Positions 21,481 through 32,882 of a stretch of 64,000 nucleotides of DNA are shown here, piece after piece. The position numbers were made by a program, and so were the translations under genes. The notes below the pieces were generated by a model that had not been told where the DNA came from, made no database searches, and worked only from the letters and a program-made list of their open reading frames with translations. Origin of the DNA: Cristatella mucedo (lineage: Eukaryota > Bryozoa > Phylactolaemata > Cristatellidae); NCBI GenBank assembly GCA_009760855.2, contig WPIO01000018.1:1277501-1341500 (forward strand), written 5' to 3'. Numbering within the stretch: position 1 is the first letter of the stretch; each line of letters begins with the position of its first letter.

Positions 21481-21799
21481 AATACTGCTTTCTTCACACT
21501 CACCTGGCTGCCTAACCGACTCCTGCCTTCAGGGGGTGTTGCTTAGCGACCAGTCAAATCGTCAGCCACGTCGGATAGAGCCTTCAGATTCGTCAGGAAG
21601 GCTTCATCAAGCAAGCTCTTTGCTTTCTAATCAACCCACCTTGGACGTACCATTGGGGCCATACGTTTTGACTTAGCGCCGCATGAACGGGCAGTCTACA
21701 TTGGCTCGAGCACAGTTACTGCCTGTAAGGCCACCTAAGAGGTCACGCGATAGCTAACAAGTAAGTTTACCAGCGCCCACCGCTTAGTTCCCGCCGCGG

Positions 21800-22011
21800 T
21801 TGACTCAAGGGGATTGGCTTGCCCACGTTCGACCCCTGAACCCGCCGGTGACCGTCTGCTTCCGGTTGCCTGTGGGTCTGGCGTGCCGGTTGCGTGTGGG
21901 TCCGGCGTGCCGCTTGCCGTTTCTCGACCGCGGTTGTCGTTTCATTCGTGCTAGGTCACCGACCCTGACTCCAAGTTGCCAGTGCTGAGCGTTGCCAATC
22001 GACGAGCTCCG
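21800..22011 (+). pseudogene. S-unit exon 0, copy 1
   Basis: Reads DWLAHVRPLN...FRLPVG...FLDRG and ends at CTCCG|GTAAGT (22011/22012). The frame meets a TGA near 21986. The motif and donor recur at 38722-38926, 54922-55077 (-) and 60402-60965 (-). No known domain. Confidence 0.4.
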
Positions 22012-22199
22012 GTAAGTGTTAGCGAATGTTACTGTATGTGCACTATTAGAGATGGCTCGCAGTCGTACGATTAGCCGCCTCCTGTCGGCCTCGGGTGTTT
22101 GCAGCCCATGGCTCTGCTTAAGAACCGAGCATGGAAAGCGGTACTCACTCAGCCTAAGATGATAAAGCTAAAATTGTGGCCCTATTGAGGTGGATGATT

Positions 22200-22830
22200 A
22201 AAAATAATTGTGAACCTATTGAGGTGGATGGTTATCTTCCAACATCCTCAGTCTCGATTACAGATAGCTTCACTCTCTGGCACTAGTCTACCTGTCCGAC
22301 ATCTTCACTCCTATTAGTGCTTCCAGCACCATTCTGTCCTCAGCGACAGGTCGTCTCAGATTCTTTGACACTAGAGTTAAATCTGTCAACGATCGAACCT
22401 TCAGCTCGTATGCAGCTAAAATCTGGACATCACTTTTGTGTACGGTCTCTTCCCGAAGCGACATTGCATCGTTTAAATGTCAGTTGATGACGCTATTCAG
22501 GCGGTATTTATTCCCTTCACACCTGTGAACTTGTCATTTTTTCGTTCTAGTGTGCCATGTGTGCGTCCGGGTGCATAGTTTAGTGCTAGCTACTATTTAC
22601 ATGTCTTATGAACCAGTGGCCGAGTATCTTCATGTTTGATTTAGCATGATCTTGTATGCAGGTGCCTGATCGCTGTTTTCTGGCTTGATACTGCGTCTTA
22701 ATGTAAGCCTTAGCTAGATATTATTTTGCATGGATTTTAGAGCGTCCCGGTCTGTTTGGTTGCCTTAGTGGGCAATACAATAGACATTATTATCATTACA
22801 ATTAATATTGTCGTCACCCAAACCTTATTA
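22200..22830 (+). mobile_element. LINE-C C-terminal and 3' UTR fragment
   Basis: The frame reads RLRFFDTRVKSVNDRTFSS, YAAKIWTSL and ASFKCQLMTLFRRYLF, equivalent to the LINE-A SFAPKAWNSL...FKRNLKTHLF C-terminus but diverged, so a separate LINE family. ATTATTATCATTA near 22789 may be the tail. Sister fragments at 39920, 44029 (-), 53490 (-) and 58950 (-) sit at the same place in other S units. Confidence 0.6.
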
Positions 22831-22989
22831 CTTACTTAGTCGGCAGTAACTTTGACTGCTGGTGACAAGCCTTAACTTCATGCCAGTAGGCTTATAATAA
22901 AAACATGGCTAATTTAGTTACACGGGTAGGCAATCGATGGGCATCTGCCCAGGGGCGGCGTCTTCTATCCGATGCAAGCCAGAAATCTC

Positions 22990-23172
22990 TGGCAAAAAGT
23001 AATGGCTCACTAGGTAAGGTGGTTGGTTTTCACGACCTTGGCCCCGAGGTCGTGGGTTTGAATCCTGTGGTGGGCGATCCTTTATCGCCGTTGCAAGCGG
23101 TGGTGATAGCCGTCAAGGCTCTTCTATCGCTATACAAAAAAAGGCTGTTAAATCAGCTTGTATTTTTTTGAT
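22990..23172 (+). mobile_element. SINE-B copy, well preserved
   Basis: Box A-like TGGCTCACTAGGTAAGG, box B GGTTTGAATCC, GTGGTGGGCGATCCTTTATCGCC hairpin, GCAAGCGGTGG, GTTAAATCAGCTTG and a T-rich end. Confidence 0.88.
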
Positions 23173-23279
23173 ACTGAGCCTTCAAAGTTGCTGCTACTAC
23201 GATTTAAGTGTAGTGCAAGGTTGTAGCCCAAAAAAGTAATCAAATACAGCTAATTCAACGGCGGTTTTTTTCTGCAGTG

Positions 23280-23935
23280 GATGACGAACCCATGAAAGCT
23301 CTCCCCACTCCCAACCTAGCAGGCAATCACGGACTAGCTGCCACCGGTCTCTGACCCGTGACCTTGCTCTCAAAGCCCACAGGTTGATGAATGAATCCCG
23401 GGAGCATTAGCTCCACCATCATCTAAGGATACTTCGGGCTGCCCTCCTCTGCTATGTTTCAGCCCTCAGCCCCCTGCGGCCTACCATTAGTTCTGTGTGG
23501 CCGCACCAGAGCTCTAGGGCAACCAGGACTCGTAGTTGGTTTGGAGAGTGACAGGTAAGAAGAGGCGAGTGACTACCAACGCCGAAGGCCAATCTCCTTT
23601 GTCTTCGGCTCCAGCGTGAGTTGAATTTCTTCCGGTGGCACGCGAGTCGGCTCCGAAGGACTGAGCTAACGGGAGCTGCAACCTGGGCTATGGGGCGTGG
23701 AGGCTGAGCTCACACCAACGAAGTTAGTCCCCACTAGGGTCTTGAGCAGGCGGCCGCTATGCAACTGCACCAGCGCTGCTGCTCTGCCAGTGCAGCAGCT
23801 CGGTCAGAGGCGAACTCCTTCGGCATAGGCCTTTAATCCCCATTGCAGCCCAAGCTAGCAGCTGCTGCTGTCAAGCAGCTCATGGCAAAGACCCGACGGT
23901 AGTCCCATTATGTCGGATTAGATGGTTCGAGTCAG
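23280..23935 (+). repeat. T unit copy 1
   Basis: Matches 56560-57240 (+) and 62790-63560 (-): TCTCTGACCC.TGACCT.., CTCAAAGCCCA, GGGAGCATTAGCTCC, GGCGTGGAGGCTGAG and CAGCTGCTG.TCAAGCAGCTCA blocks. The antisense reading frame seen in the other copies carries a stop here. Confidence 0.65.
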
Positions 23936-24037
23936 GCACAAAGAAAGAAAAATTCCTAGGTGACTTTGTAGGTTGAAAATAAAATTTATTCGTATCGCAC
24001 CCTTTGGTAGCTTAACTTTCATCCAGGCTCTTTTGAC

Positions 24038-26461
24038 ATGCCGCCGGAGGCAAGCCTACGACCCATTTTGCTTAAGGTAAGAACCTTATCTGCAGCCCAA
24101 ACATGGGCGGAAACATAAAAGATCTATTACTTTGATGCATTTAGTGATCCTATTATGGTTGCATAACCTCGACATTTGCTTTGAATGATTTGTGCCACTA
24201 TTTCCCTTCAGATTATGGCTGAGTCTAATGGGACAGAACATGGCTGGTTTATTAAAGATGACCTGCTAAGAGAAATACTTGAAGGGAGCAGCAGCAGCGG
24301 GGCTGAGATTAGTACAGTGATCCAGCAATCTGACGGTCTTACGCCGGATGAAAGCTGTAAGCAAGCCATGCGGTTGCTATGTCAGGCTTTCAGGGAATCG
24401 GCAGAATGTGACTGGACTTCGGAAGAAGTCACAGGCTCGCCAGAGCTGGCGATCGTCATATCCGATGACGGAGGCCGAAGAAAGCCATGCTTAAAAGGAC
24501 ACGGCGATGCCGATTGGTCAAGAAGCCCGTGCCAGTTGACGTTTTCGCGAGTTGGTAAGAGAAAAACATGTTACTGATATGAATGGTCTCACGGTAGCAG
24601 TTGGGTTTTGGCAAAGCTTTACTCACTGTCATTCTCTTTTTTTGCTATGGTGCCTGGATCGCTGTACACTTCGGTGAGCTTTTTCGTTTCCAAGCCGGAT
24701 TACATTTAGGCCTGAACTATGAAGACCCCAATATCTCTAAAGTATTAGGTGTTCAATCCGGAGACGGCCAGGAGCCGATCTCTGCTTGTTTTGCTCGATC
24801 TTTCGGCAGCTTTTGATACTATCGATCACCAAGTTGTTCTAGAGCGCCTCTCATCTCGCCCGGGCATCACCGGCACTGCTCTGCAATGGTTTAGATCGTA
24901 TCTCAGTGGGAGAGTCCAGAGTATTGACGTGAATGGACAAAGATCATCAGAGGTACCTCTGAAATATAGGGCACCTCAGGGCTCCATGCTAGGTCCGGTT
25001 CTTTTCACGGTTTATCCTCTCCCTCTTACTGATGTGATTGCCAAGCACAATATAGGCTTTTACTTCTATGCAGATGACACTCAGTTGTACCTTTGCTTTG
25101 ATCCCTCCCAGCATTCGAGCACCTCGGATTCTCTCAACTCACTTGCTGCATGAATTGATGGCATTCACACATGGATTGCAGCATATTTTCTTAAACTAAA
25201 TGGTGATAAAACTAACTTATTAGTTATGGGCAAACCCAGTGTTATTTGGAAATTGGAAAAGCTGACGGTCAAAATTGGCTCTGCCAGCATATCTCCGGTT
25301 GAATCAGCTCGAAATCTAGGTGTCATGTTCCAAAGTGACCTCTCGTTAGACGACGTTACCAGCTCCACAATCAAGTCTGCCTACTTTCAGATACATAACG
25401 TTGCTAAAATTCGTGCTTATTTAGATAAGGATACCACGTCTAAGTTGGTCCATGCATTTGTGACAGCCCGCCTGGACTTCTGTAACTCACTGCTTGCTGG
25501 CCTACCGGCATGTGCAATCAGGCGATTACAGCTGGTGCAAAACTCTGCAGCTAGAATTGTCTGTCGTGAGCATCGCAGTTGCCACATCACACCACTTCTC
25601 GTCGACCTGCACTGGCTAACAGTCAAGCAACGGATAGACTTGGTCTTGTCCCTCACTTTAAGGCCACTTCATTCTTTGGATCCAGCCTATCTCTCAGATT
25701 TACTCCCCCACCAGGCCAAGCATCGTACCACCCACTTTTCGGAGTCCAACAGTCTACCATTACCCCATACAAACCTCAAATCCTTTGGAGACCACACATT
25801 TAGTTCGTATGCTTCCAAAGTCTGGAACTCACTCCCAACTTGCTTCAGAACATCCCCTGACTTGACCACTTTAAAAAGAACTTAAAAACACACCTATTTA
25901 GGGCAGCATTTAGTATCTCCCTGTGATTCGTCCTTCATGTGCTTATGTGTGCTGACACTGTGCATGCTGCCACTAACCACATTTGCATGCTGACCCTGAG
26001 CATGTCACCCCTAACCATGTTATTCATGTTGTTTATCAAGCATGATATTACTCACAGTTCAATCACATTTGCCTTTGCAGCAAATGTAAAGCGCCTAGAA
26101 AGAGAATGAGTTCTCTGAGGGCGCTTTATCAAGCGCATTATTATTATTATTACTATTCTTATTATTTTTTTTTACCAAGCATTGCTTATTCTATCGGTCC
26201 CGAAAGAGTAATAGTTTCGGAGCTCACCTTGGTAGCAGCAGTAGTGTGACATCGACAGTTCTGTAGCAGCAACTGAGCACTACTACTTTTGTGTGCCCCA
26301 CAAAGTAGAGCGTCTGAATAATGTCTATCCTCACAAGCTCTACTTCCACCTCTGATCTGGTTTAGGCCTTTACTCCAAAGAAGATTCTGGCCCTGCAGAC
26401 TGCTTGATCGTCAATTCGGATGAAGGCGATGATGACAAGCGTGCATGCCTAGCTGTGCTGC
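24038..26461 (+). CDS. Candidate three-exon gene (partial), function unknown
   Basis: Exon 1 (24038-24076) is ATG plus 12 codons (MPPEASLRPILLK) ending AAG|GTAAGA. Exon 2 (24212-24554) follows TTTCCCTTCAG, opens in the matching phase 0 (IMAESNGTEHGWF...) and ends G|GTAAGA. Exon 3 (26366-26461) follows CTGATCTGGTTTAG, starts with the two bases needed to complete Gly (LYSKEDSGPADC, SDEGDDDKR) and ends C|GTAAGT. Three signals and two matching phases argue for a real transcript. The second intron (24555-26365) holds LINE-A copy 3. Exon 2 is acidic with a short Ser run and ends in a Cys/Arg-rich segment. No domain was recognised and no paralogue was found in the window. The 3' end was not found. 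It could be a host gene or an element ORF. Confidence 0.4.
24778..25925 (+). pseudogene. LINE-A reverse transcriptase, lightly damaged
   Basis: Palm and C-terminal domains are almost open: SAAFDTIDHQ, GTALQWFRSYLSGR, APQGSMLGP and FYADDTQLYL. One nonsense change (TGC to TGA, 25151-25153) and one single-base deletion near 25873 (causing the stop at 25885) separate it from an open frame. Thumb-region landmarks KLVHAFVTARLDFCNSLLAG and NSAARIV follow. Confidence 0.9.
24778..26165 (+). mobile_element. LINE-A copy 3
   Basis: 5'-truncated inside RT at the ATCTCTGCTTGTTTTGCTCG segment, complete at the 3' end with hairpin and imperfect (TTA)n (26135-26165). It sits in the inferred intron of the gene at 24038. 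Confidence 0.92.
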
Positions 26462-26467
26462 GTAAGT

Positions 26468-26924
26468 TTAACTACTATCCAAGATGGAAGCAAATTTGCA
26501 GCGACTCAATAGATGATCTTTGAGGAATGGCCATCACCTGCCCGAACTCGCCGGGTGCATACACCTGACCGAGCTCGTGCTTGCTGCCTATACCTGTCCG
26601 AGCTCATTCAGCTCTGCAGTATTGTGGCTGCTAATTGAGTCTGGGCTCACCGGCTGTGCTGAGGCGCTGTCTCGTTCCCTGTCGTAAGCATCTACACGAC
26701 ACGCGAGCTAGCGAGGCAAGCCTAGCTCTGCTGCTTCTGCTCTGATTCAGAATTTGACTCGGACTCACGTCACCTAGATCAGCCTGCAGGACGAGCATCC
26801 GAGCCCGGGCAAGGACACGAGCACGGGTCAACCACTCCAGCACGACAGTGTCCGGCCAAGGACAGCGTGACGTCTCACGATGTAAGTGCCCAATAGCCGA
26901 GCTTTCGGTGCTGCTAGCAGTATG
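26468..26924. other. No recognised gene
   Basis: Contains several CCGAGCTC-like short repeats and a 70-codon minus ORF without motif. A continuation exon for the gene at 24038 was not identified. Confidence 0.35.
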
Positions 26925-27240
26925 TCAGACGTGAGCCTTGCCTGCAGCGTGATATACTACCTCAGCCTTCTGTCGCCTAGGTGGAGATGAGTGGTGCCTG
27001 GCCAAACCTCCCTGCAGCACTGGCCGAGCTGGCCAACCAGAGCGAACGTGAGCCCACGTGAGTAGAGATGCTGCTCGCTCGTCGCTTGGCTGCTCGATAG
27101 ACCGGATGTGGGCCCAGATCGAGAGAGCTGCAGTTGGCAAATGCTTCGCTAGCTCGTTAGCTTTTGCTGAAGTTGAGCTGCTTTGGTATTGTAGAGCAAG
27201 GTTAGGTCTGAAGCTCCACCGGGACGCTGCGCACAATGGT
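26925..27240 (-). repeat. V unit with conserved-frame ORF
   Basis: Inverted relative of 30880-31200. Both are open in the same frame over about 75 codons, with shared motifs (GQPSDxRAA, LLTxAHxRS, GGLARxHSSP). The ORF has no known domain. Confidence 0.5.
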
Positions 27241-27299
27241 CAAATATGGAAAAAAGGAACGATATTTGTTTTGTCTAAAAATATAAACCAAGGATAATT

Positions 27300-27440
27300 T
27301 ACTTGCATACTGTCGTTAAAGAGCTCAATCTCTATACAGGCGCTTCACATACGCCACGGGGCGCGAGCATACAACCTCGACAAGACTTCGGTCCGGCCGA
27401 GTATATTAACCTATATGCCCAACCAGTTATGCATAGACAG
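27300..27440 (-). mobile_element. SINE-A copy
   Basis: The minus strand shows the tRNA-like head with a decayed box B, then GAAGCGCCTGTATAGAGATTGAGCTC...GCAAGTAAAT. Confidence 0.8.
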
Positions 27441-28200
27441 GACGGTTCAGGACGGATTTGCCCCGCCCCCTACAGCTGGGCAGCTGCCGAAGCTGCCCAG
27501 CTATTTTTTTTTCTACGACCCCCCCCCCCCGACTGTCACCACCAAAGAAATTGAGTACTCCTTCCACTAAATGGATAACCACCGAGTTCTTGTCGAAAAA
27601 GCATCGTGATTGTATTCTTATTTTGTGTTACTTGAGGGATTTGCGGCCTACGTGAAAATCTCAACGTTCTCTCCCCAACCCGATTAATTTCCTGTTTGTG
27701 CTATGCTTGTCCTGTTCAGCAATTTGTGTGCCGCTGGTAGTTTGGTCTTGCAGTGGATGTGTTCCCATGGAGCTGCCGGGAAACTTTGGTCCAACGGGTG
27801 GCAGGCATCTGCTGCAGGAGATGCAGGGACTCGACCGCAGTGCTCGTCCACTGCCTTCCACCCATCGGTCGTTGCACCGGCCGGTGGTACTGTTACTAAC
27901 AGCAGCAGCTATTTGGCTAATTGATTCGCCCAGCCACCCGGGACCTGCACTGGCCGGCCAGTGGTATGGAGCTCAAAATAGGAGTTGCTTGGCCGTGTGT
28001 GTGGTGACCAGCCGGCTGGCAAAGGCCGGACAGGCTGCTGCTTGCCTATCAGCTTCAATTGTGAGCTGCTGCCGATGAAGCTGCTGCCAGGGTCCTTACC
28101 TACCTCCCTTCTGTGTGAAGCCAGCCAGAAAAGTCCCTTCAACCAACCACCCTGATGTCGTTCTTTTCTGGTGGTCTTATCCATCCCGAGCAAGTTTCGA
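27441..28200 (-). repeat. U and Z units, inverted
   Basis: Reverse complement of 7530-8090: poly-C run at 27522-27531 against the G run at 7990-7999, and CTGCCGGGAAACTTTGG against CCAAAGTTTCCGGGCA. The 27661-27861 minus ORF matches residues 98-165 of the ORF at 7364 in frame. The last 200 bp match unit Z (6360-6620). Confidence 0.65.
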
Positions 28201-28353
28201 TGCAGCTGTAAGATAGGGCTTATAATTATATGTAAAACTAAGATAATTATAATATTAATACATTCTAATCGGCGTTAGTAACTCTGACGACAAAATGCAC
28301 GAGGAAGGCAAACCTTCTTAGGAACAATAAAGCACTTCTACTCCATCTCTTTG

Positions 28354-28354
<1 letters not shown>

Positions 28355-28427
<73 letters not shown>

Positions 28428-28500
28428 GCACGCACGAACGAGCACGCACGCACGCACGCACACACACGCAAACAAACACACACACGCAAACACACGCACA
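28355..28500. repeat. (CA)n microsatellite with CGCA variants
   Basis: About 34 CA units, then CACG/CAAA variants. Cys/Val ORFs on the minus strand are artefacts. Confidence 0.97.
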
Positions 28501-28535
28501 CTTTCTCTTTTTTCTCTCTGATAGTTCTCCTGGAT

Positions 28536-28645
28536 CTCTAGTCCACAGAGTCAGCATGGCATTTAGAAGTTTAACGACCTAAGGAATGCAGATTTAGTTA
28601 GAGTCTTGACGCTTGTCTTGCTCGTTCTTTCAGCAGCTTATGAAA
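28536..28645 (+). mobile_element. LINE-A RT fragment
   Basis: Matches the LINE-A segment from the HSTESALL region to AAFDTI: CCACAGAGTCAGCATGGC...CTTGTCTTGCTCGTTCTTTC. Degraded. Confidence 0.8.
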
Positions 28646-28794
28646 TAAGTGAACGCGGGCAAATTTGCAATCTGCAATCAGCAGTGTGCTTAAAAGCTGC
28701 TCTGAAGCATGCTTCTGCCTGTGCCACCCCCCCTGTCAGACGCCGGCTGAGTTTCAGAGCCCGGTGCCAAAGCCGGCCAAGCTTGCTTGAAAGA

Positions 28795-28962
28795 AAATAA
28801 AATTCACTTTTATATAGCACCAAGTGCTCTAAGAGAACTTGATCTCTCTTTATGTGTGTAATATATGCCTCGGGGAGCGAACCCACGACCTCGGCCAGAC
28901 CATGGTCGGGCGAGCATCTTAATCACAGGGCCAAGCCAGCTCGGCTTGGCTCGGGCACGGAC
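28795..28962 (-). mobile_element. SINE-A copy
   Basis: Minus strand: TGGCTTGGCCCTGTGATTAAG, box B region GTGGGTTCGCTCCC, then AGAGAGATCAAGTTCTCTTAGAGC and AAGTGAATTTTATTTT. Confidence 0.85.
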
Positions 28963-29429
28963 GCCTGGAAATGTACCGCTTGCCGGAAGCCGACCGCAGC
29001 TTCTGCCCCTGGTCAAACCACTCGAAATACAGGCCATTGGCGATGCATTGTCGGATGGGGAGATACTAGCTACCCCAGCACCCCTGGTATTAGCCTCCAA
29101 TTGCTGCAGCCAATTTGTGGCCGGCCTAATGGACGGTGACCTTGGCACCTTCCAGGTTTGAGTGCCAATCGCATGTCGAAGTCTTCCTGGTCGCCTTGAC
29201 ATTTCTAGTAGTTGATGCTTGATTGTTGATGGCCGTTACGATATTCATAGAACCGACTCTCCATGTCTTACCGACCTATCGGATAGAATTCGGGACGTGC
29301 TGCCACAGTCGAGGCACACCTCGGTCACCGAGGAACTAGAGCTTTCCTTCGGAAATGCTCTCTAGATCCTGACCGCCCGCGGGCAGGTTGAGGGGTATAC
29401 AAATAAATTAAATTAATTTTAAATTTTTG

Positions 29430-29742
29430 TGCGACTGTGTATAGGTTTCGCCAGACTTATCAGCTGCTTCCGGTAAGCAGAGGTAAATACAGAGTGCCAA
29501 CACGATACCTCTTGCTCCCAGGCAGGTCGCTGAGGCAGCTGCAGCAGGAGCAACTGCAGCTACAGGTTATACAAGGCATCTTCTGCTAGGACGACACTGC
29601 CTGATAGGGAGGGAGAAGAAATTGAGTGGGAATGACACAAGTATATCTGCTATGAATTGGTGCTGAGTCATGGGAATGTCCAGTGGTGAGTGGCCCTCCT
29701 ATATGGTATAGCTAGCCCCAAGCCACGGTACTACCCTAAGCT
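29430..29742 (+). repeat. Distal part of U unit
   Basis: Matches 8230-8560 and 49320-49625: CAGCTGCTTCCGGTAAGCAGAGGTAAAT, GATACCTCTTGCTCCCAGGCA and GGCATCTTCTGCTAGGACG. Confidence 0.7.
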
Positions 29743-29825
29743 TTAAGCTCTTATCCCAATCAAAGAAGACAACGAGTCCTCTGCAACGTATTCACACGGT
29801 CCTGCTTCTACAATGAATATATCTG

Positions 29826-30579
29826 TTGCTACCATGCATAACTAACATCATAGATATATCATTAGACTCAGGTCATATCCCTGCACATTTCAAAAAGCGA
29901 CTATTCAAGACAGCAATACTAGGCCAAGAGAACTTAAGCAGCTTCCATCCAATCTCCATTCTACTGTTCCTATTAAAGACAATGGAACTAGTCATGGCAG
30001 ACCATCTGAACTCATGTTTCGAAACTTCGAGCCTTGCTAGTAAGTTACAATCCGGTTTTAGAGCTAATCACTCCACAGTCAGCATTGCTTCAGATGCATA
30101 GCGACCTACTTAGGAATGAAAATGTAGGTAGATTAGGTCTGCTTGTTTTGATAGATCTTTTGGCAGCTTTTGATACTGTATATCACAAAGTTTTTCTTGA
30201 GGACCTCTTATATTGCCTGAGAATCACTAGTACTGCACTGCAATGGTTCAGGTCCTATCTCAGTGGGGGACTGCAGACTGTTGATGTGAATGGACAAAGA
30301 TCATCTGAGGAGCCTCCGAAGTATGCGGTACCTCAGGAGTCTGTGCTCGGTCCTGTTATTTTCGTGGTTTATACTCTTCATCTAGCCGATGTGATTGGCA
30401 GGCACAATCTAGGCTTTCACTTCTATGCAGATGCCACTCAGTTGTGCCTTTGTTTTAATCCCTCTGAGCCTCCATCACGTCGTATTGTCTCAATTCCCTT
30501 GCTGCATAAGTTCATCGAATTCACACATACTTGGCTGCAAACTTTCTCAAGTCGAATGATGGTAAAACCAGCTTCATAA
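29826..30579 (+). pseudogene. Old LINE-A RT fragments
   Basis: Frames 29826-30101 and 30034-30579 show ANHSTVSIA, AAFDTVYHK, GTALQWFRSYLSGG-like, AVPQESVLGP and FYADATQLCL. The catalytic FYADD has become FYADA, so this copy lost its active site. Many frameshifts. Confidence 0.85.
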
Positions 30580-30833
30580 TTATGGGTGGGCAAAGTGTGA
30601 TTCAGAAATCCAAAAAGTTAACGCTCACACTTGGCTCTGCCAGCTTATGTACTTTTAAAGTAGCATGAAGTCCAGGCATCCTGCTCGGAAGTTACCCTTA
30701 ATTAGAAAACTGCATCAGTTCCACAGTTAAGTCTACCTTATTTCAGCTACAAAATTTTGCAAAAATTCAGTCATGCTTAGGCAGGCATATCAAAAATAAA
30801 TTGTCCCATGCAATCATGACATTCAGTCTTGCT

Positions 30834-31310
30834 CTATAATAATGCAGTCGATAAGGTGCCATCACTTTACATTAGCTGCAAATGAAGCACGAATGCTCTA
30901 CTATACGAAAGCAGCTCATCGCCGGCAAAAGCTCGGCCAGAGCTCGCAAAGCATTTGGCAGCTGCGGCTCTCTCAAGCAGGGCCCACAGCCTATTCATCG
31001 GACAGCCCAGTGACGCCCGAGCAGCTCGGCTACTCACAAGGGCTCACATTCGCTCGATTGGCCAGCTCGGCCTGTGCTGCCGGGGAGGTCTGGCCAGGTG
31101 CCACTCATCTCCACTTGGGCTGCACTTGGCTGACGTAGTATGTATGGCAGCTAGCGAGCTGCACGGCTGGCGGCCTGCAAGCCATGCCTCGAGCTCGGCG
31201 GCTGAGCACTTAAACCTTCAAACGGCAAGTTGAAGTGTGTTCGTGAGTTGTCTGCCCATGCTTTCACCCGGGCTCCTAGGATATTGGCCTTTAGTTATTA
31301 TATATAGACA

Positions 31311-31348
<38 letters not shown>

Positions 31349-31377
31349 TTCATATATATATATAAATATAAATATAA

Positions 31378-31422
<45 letters not shown>

Positions 31423-31580
31423 CATTTATATGCCAGCTCTATAATTTTTTCTCCACATTTCAACTGAGCTCTGCAAAAAGTTATCGAGCTAAGAGACTCG
31501 AGTCGGCATAGTGTGACACCCTGTAGCTACATATACTACTGTTGCTGCTCCAGCGGCACGTCTGAGACCGAGAGACGTCG
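30834..31580. other. Insert in old LINE-A: V unit plus microsatellite
   Basis: 30880-31200 is the plus-strand V unit (ORF 30955-31233). 31430-31540 matches U/R-type DNA near 8555-8595 in inverse. The middle is TA/TG repeat. Confidence 0.55.
31315..31418. repeat. (TA)n(TG)n microsatellite
   Basis: TA runs at about 31315-31345 and 31379-31390, a TATAAA variant between them, then TG to 31418. Confidence 0.95.
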
Positions 31581-31683
31581 ATTCGGCACTCCAAATCAAC
31601 CAGATAATTAGTCTACCGGCCTGTGCAATCGGGCACTTACCCCTGGTGCACAAGTTGGCAGCTAGGGTTTGCGGTCATGACCG

Positions 31684-32646
31684 TTGCAGCCGCTGCACCA
31701 CAACATTTCATGCCAAACTGCACTGAGTCCGAGTCAAGCAACAAATCGACTTCAAGGTTTTGTCACTCATTTTTCGATATCTTCATTCTTGGGCTCCAGC
31801 TCACCTAAAGATCTACTCACCCACCAGGGTGAGCATCATACCACTGGCTTTTCGGAATTTAGTCGTATACCTATACCTCGTACAAACCTTAAGACAGCAA
31901 ATTTTCTAAAACTAAACGATTATAAAACTAACTTACTTGTTATAGGCAAACCCAGTGTGATTCAGAGATTGGAAAGGCTGACTCTCAAAAGTGGCTCTGC
32001 CAGCATACCTCCAGTTGAATCAGCTCAAAATCTAGGTGTCATATTCCAAAGCGACCTCTCGTTAGACGACCATATCAGCTCCACAGTCAAATCCGCCTAT
32101 TTTCAGCTTCATAACATTGCTAAAATTCGGGCTTGCTTAGATAAAGATACCACATCTAAGTTGGTCCATGCATTCGTGACATCTCGTCTCGACTTCTGCA
32201 ACTCACTGCTTACTGGCCTCCCAGCGTGTGCGATCAGGCGATTGCAGCTGGTGCAAAACTCGGCAGCTAGACTTGTCTGTCGTGAGCGTCGCAGTTGCCA
32301 CGTTACTCCACTTCTCGCCGACCTGCACTGGCTACCAGTCAAGCAACGGATTGACTTCAAGGTTGTATCGCTCACTTTGAGGTCCTTTCATTCTATGGCT
32401 CCAGCCTATCTTTCAGATATACTGCCCCATCAAGCCAAGCATCGTACCACCCGCTTTTCGGAATCCAACAGTCTGGAAACACCTCATACAAACCTTAAAT
32501 CCTTTAGAGACCATGCATTTAGTTCGTATGCTCCCAAAGCCTGGAACTCCCTCCTGACCTGCGTCATACCATCCCCTGACCTGACCACATTTAAAAGGAA
32601 CCTAAAAACACACCTATTTAGGACAGCATTTAGTGGGTCCCTCTGA
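31684..32646 (+). pseudogene. Chimeric ORF across a LINE-in-LINE junction
   Basis: 320 codons. Residues 1-70 come from old LINE-A copy 4; the last of these (FSRIPIPRTNLK) are its C-terminal domain in the correct frame. From residue 71 the frame enters young copy 5 (TANFLKLND) and is uninterrupted through SRLDFCNSLLTGLPACAIRR, NSAARLV and FKRNLKTHLF to the natural stop at 32644-32646. So copy 5 keeps an intact post-palm C-terminal domain but has no catalytic YADD, which lies 5' of its truncation. It is a fusion created by insertion; there is no evidence that it is expressed. Confidence 0.8.
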
Positions 32647-32882
32647 TTCGTCCTCGATGTGCTTATGCGTGCTGACACTGTGCATGCTGCCACTAACCAC
32701 ATTTGCATGCTAACCCTGTGCATGTCACCCCTAACCATATTATTAATTTTGTTTGTTTTTCAAGCATGATTTTACTTACCATTCAATCGCATTTCACTTT
32801 GCAGCAAATGTAAAGCGCCTAGAGAGAGATTAAGTTCTCTGAGGGCGATTTATCAAGTAAATTATTATTATTATTATTATTA
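31894..32882 (+). mobile_element. LINE-A copy 5 (young), inserted in old LINE-A
   Basis: 989 bp, 5'-truncated at ACAGCAAATTTTCT, with full 3' end and (TTA)n. It is flanked by TTAAG on both sides (31889-31893 and 32883-32887), and the old LINE-A sequence reads straight through if it is removed. Confidence 0.92.

Larger units (their letters stand above)
21481..22985 (+). repeat. S unit copy 1 (partial)
   Basis: Same order as 38451-40390: GACTCAAGGGGATTGG block, exon-0-like ORF with GTAAGT donor, CTTAAGAACCGAGCATGGAAAGC block, LINE-C fragment, TATGAACCAGTGG block. Exons A-D of the copy at 40 kb are missing here. Confidence 0.65.
28350..29400 (-). repeat. Unit Y, inverted
   Basis: Inverted paralogue of 5030-6155, with SINE-A and a LINE-A fragment in the matching positions. 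The microsatellite here is (CA)n instead of (GA)n(GT)n. Confidence 0.65.
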
